Origin: Ectobius pallidus
Taxonomy: Eukaryota; Arthropoda; Insecta; Blattodea; Ectobiidae
Direction: 5' to 3'
DNA length: 64,000 nt
Assembly (NCBI GenBank): GCA_964059195.1
Contig: CAXKWD010000007.1
Location: 155,047,269-155,111,268, forward strand
The notes under the pieces are model-generated. The model ran no database searches, had not been told where the DNA came from, and saw nothing but the letters and a program-made list of their open reading frames with translations. Positions 63,631 through 64,000 of this stretch are shown one piece after another (within the stretch, counting starts at the first letter, position 1; every line of letters begins with the position of its first letter). A program made the position numbers and the translations under genes.

Positions 63631-64000
63631 ATGTCGGCGCTATCAACACCGTCTGCCTGGCTAGTTCAATCGACGGATACCACCGAATTGCCCACGGAGG
63701 ACCTCTACATCCTATTGACGGGCATATTCGTATCCGGAAACGCCAAGTTCGAACGTCGAGACGACTCCATTGTCTTACGCCTAACGTACTCCATTAAATT
63801 GGAGAATCTTTTGGAGAAGTTTGGGGAGTACCAGGACCTGCTTCGAGTGGTACCCGTCAGCCCGCACCACTCCGAGGACCAGTCACGACGATTTCTGGAG
63901 CTGATCTCCAAACGCAGAGTATATCCCACCAATTCTCCGGAGAGGCATCAACCTGGCAGCAGTAACACCCAGCACGGTCCCGGAAGCAGTACGGCCTTCG
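63631..64000 (+). CDS. Unidentified GC-rich open reading frame, cut by the window edge
   Basis: An ATG-started frame without stop for at least 123 codons, beginning MSALSTPSAWLVQSTDTTEL and containing EDLYILLTGIFVSGNAKFER, KLENLLEKFGEYQDLLRVV and SRRFLELISKRRVYP. Rich in Leu, Ser and Arg; no signal peptide or membrane segment. Its codons prefer C or G at the third position, unlike the host exons here. An 8-bp inverted pair (TTCGCGAC 63494-63501, GTCGCGAA 63549-63556) and a TATA box precede it. I do not recognise the family. It could be an integrated viral gene (for example the start of a densovirus-type non-structural region), the first frame of a large mobile element, or a host gene. Confidence 0.55.
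   Translation, partial: MSALSTPSAWLVQSTDTTELPTEDLYILLTGIFVSGNAKFERRDDSIVLRLTYSIKLENLLEKFGEYQDLLRVVPVSPHHSEDQSRRFLELISKRRVYPTNSPERHQPGSSNTQHGPGSSTAF

Overview
The window is about 64 kb of AT-rich, intron-rich and heavily transposon-loaded nuclear DNA from an insect. A cockroach (Blattodea, Periplaneta-like) is the best guess. This rests on a CYP4-type P450, an insect maltase, a short secreted C-type lectin of the cockroach LPS-binding/regenectin style, and the crowd of RTE-like LINEs, tRNA-derived SINEs and hAT elements. The species call is inference.

Three host genes can be assembled exon by exon with consistent splice phases. (1) A secreted C-type lectin on the minus strand (5971-8462, 2 exons, 167 aa). 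(2) A complete alpha-glucosidase/maltase of family GH13 on the plus strand (17921-37377, 8 exons, 569 aa), with the full catalytic triad. (3) A complete CYP4-family cytochrome P450 on the minus strand (43393-62207, 10 exons, 508 aa), with every signature motif. The lectin and maltase are head-to-head; the maltase and P450 are tail-to-tail. They look like neighbours rather than an operon-like unit: immune recognition, sugar digestion and oxidation of fatty acids, hormones or xenobiotics.

Nearly everything else is mobile DNA, much of it nested. There is a full-length RTE-like LINE with one intact endonuclease/reverse-transcriptase ORF (45697-49167, 11-bp target duplication), inserted in an older hAT-like element inside a P450 intron. 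There is also a 5'-truncated LINE with a long open frame in a maltase intron (24673-26475), a third RT fragment nested in an older LINE (53009-54274), several LINE tails, SINEs with tRNA heads, two fold-back mariner relics, two Helitron ends and a pogo-like element. At least a dozen non-autonomous DNA transposons share one design: terminal inverted repeats plus many internal copies of an element-specific short motif. Several have perfect 8-bp target duplications (hAT); another family has 4-bp duplications.

The last 520 bases (63481-64000) differ sharply. They are GC-rich and carry a TATA box followed closely by an ATG-started frame that runs off the edge. I do not recognise the product; a viral or mobile-element origin is possible but unproven.
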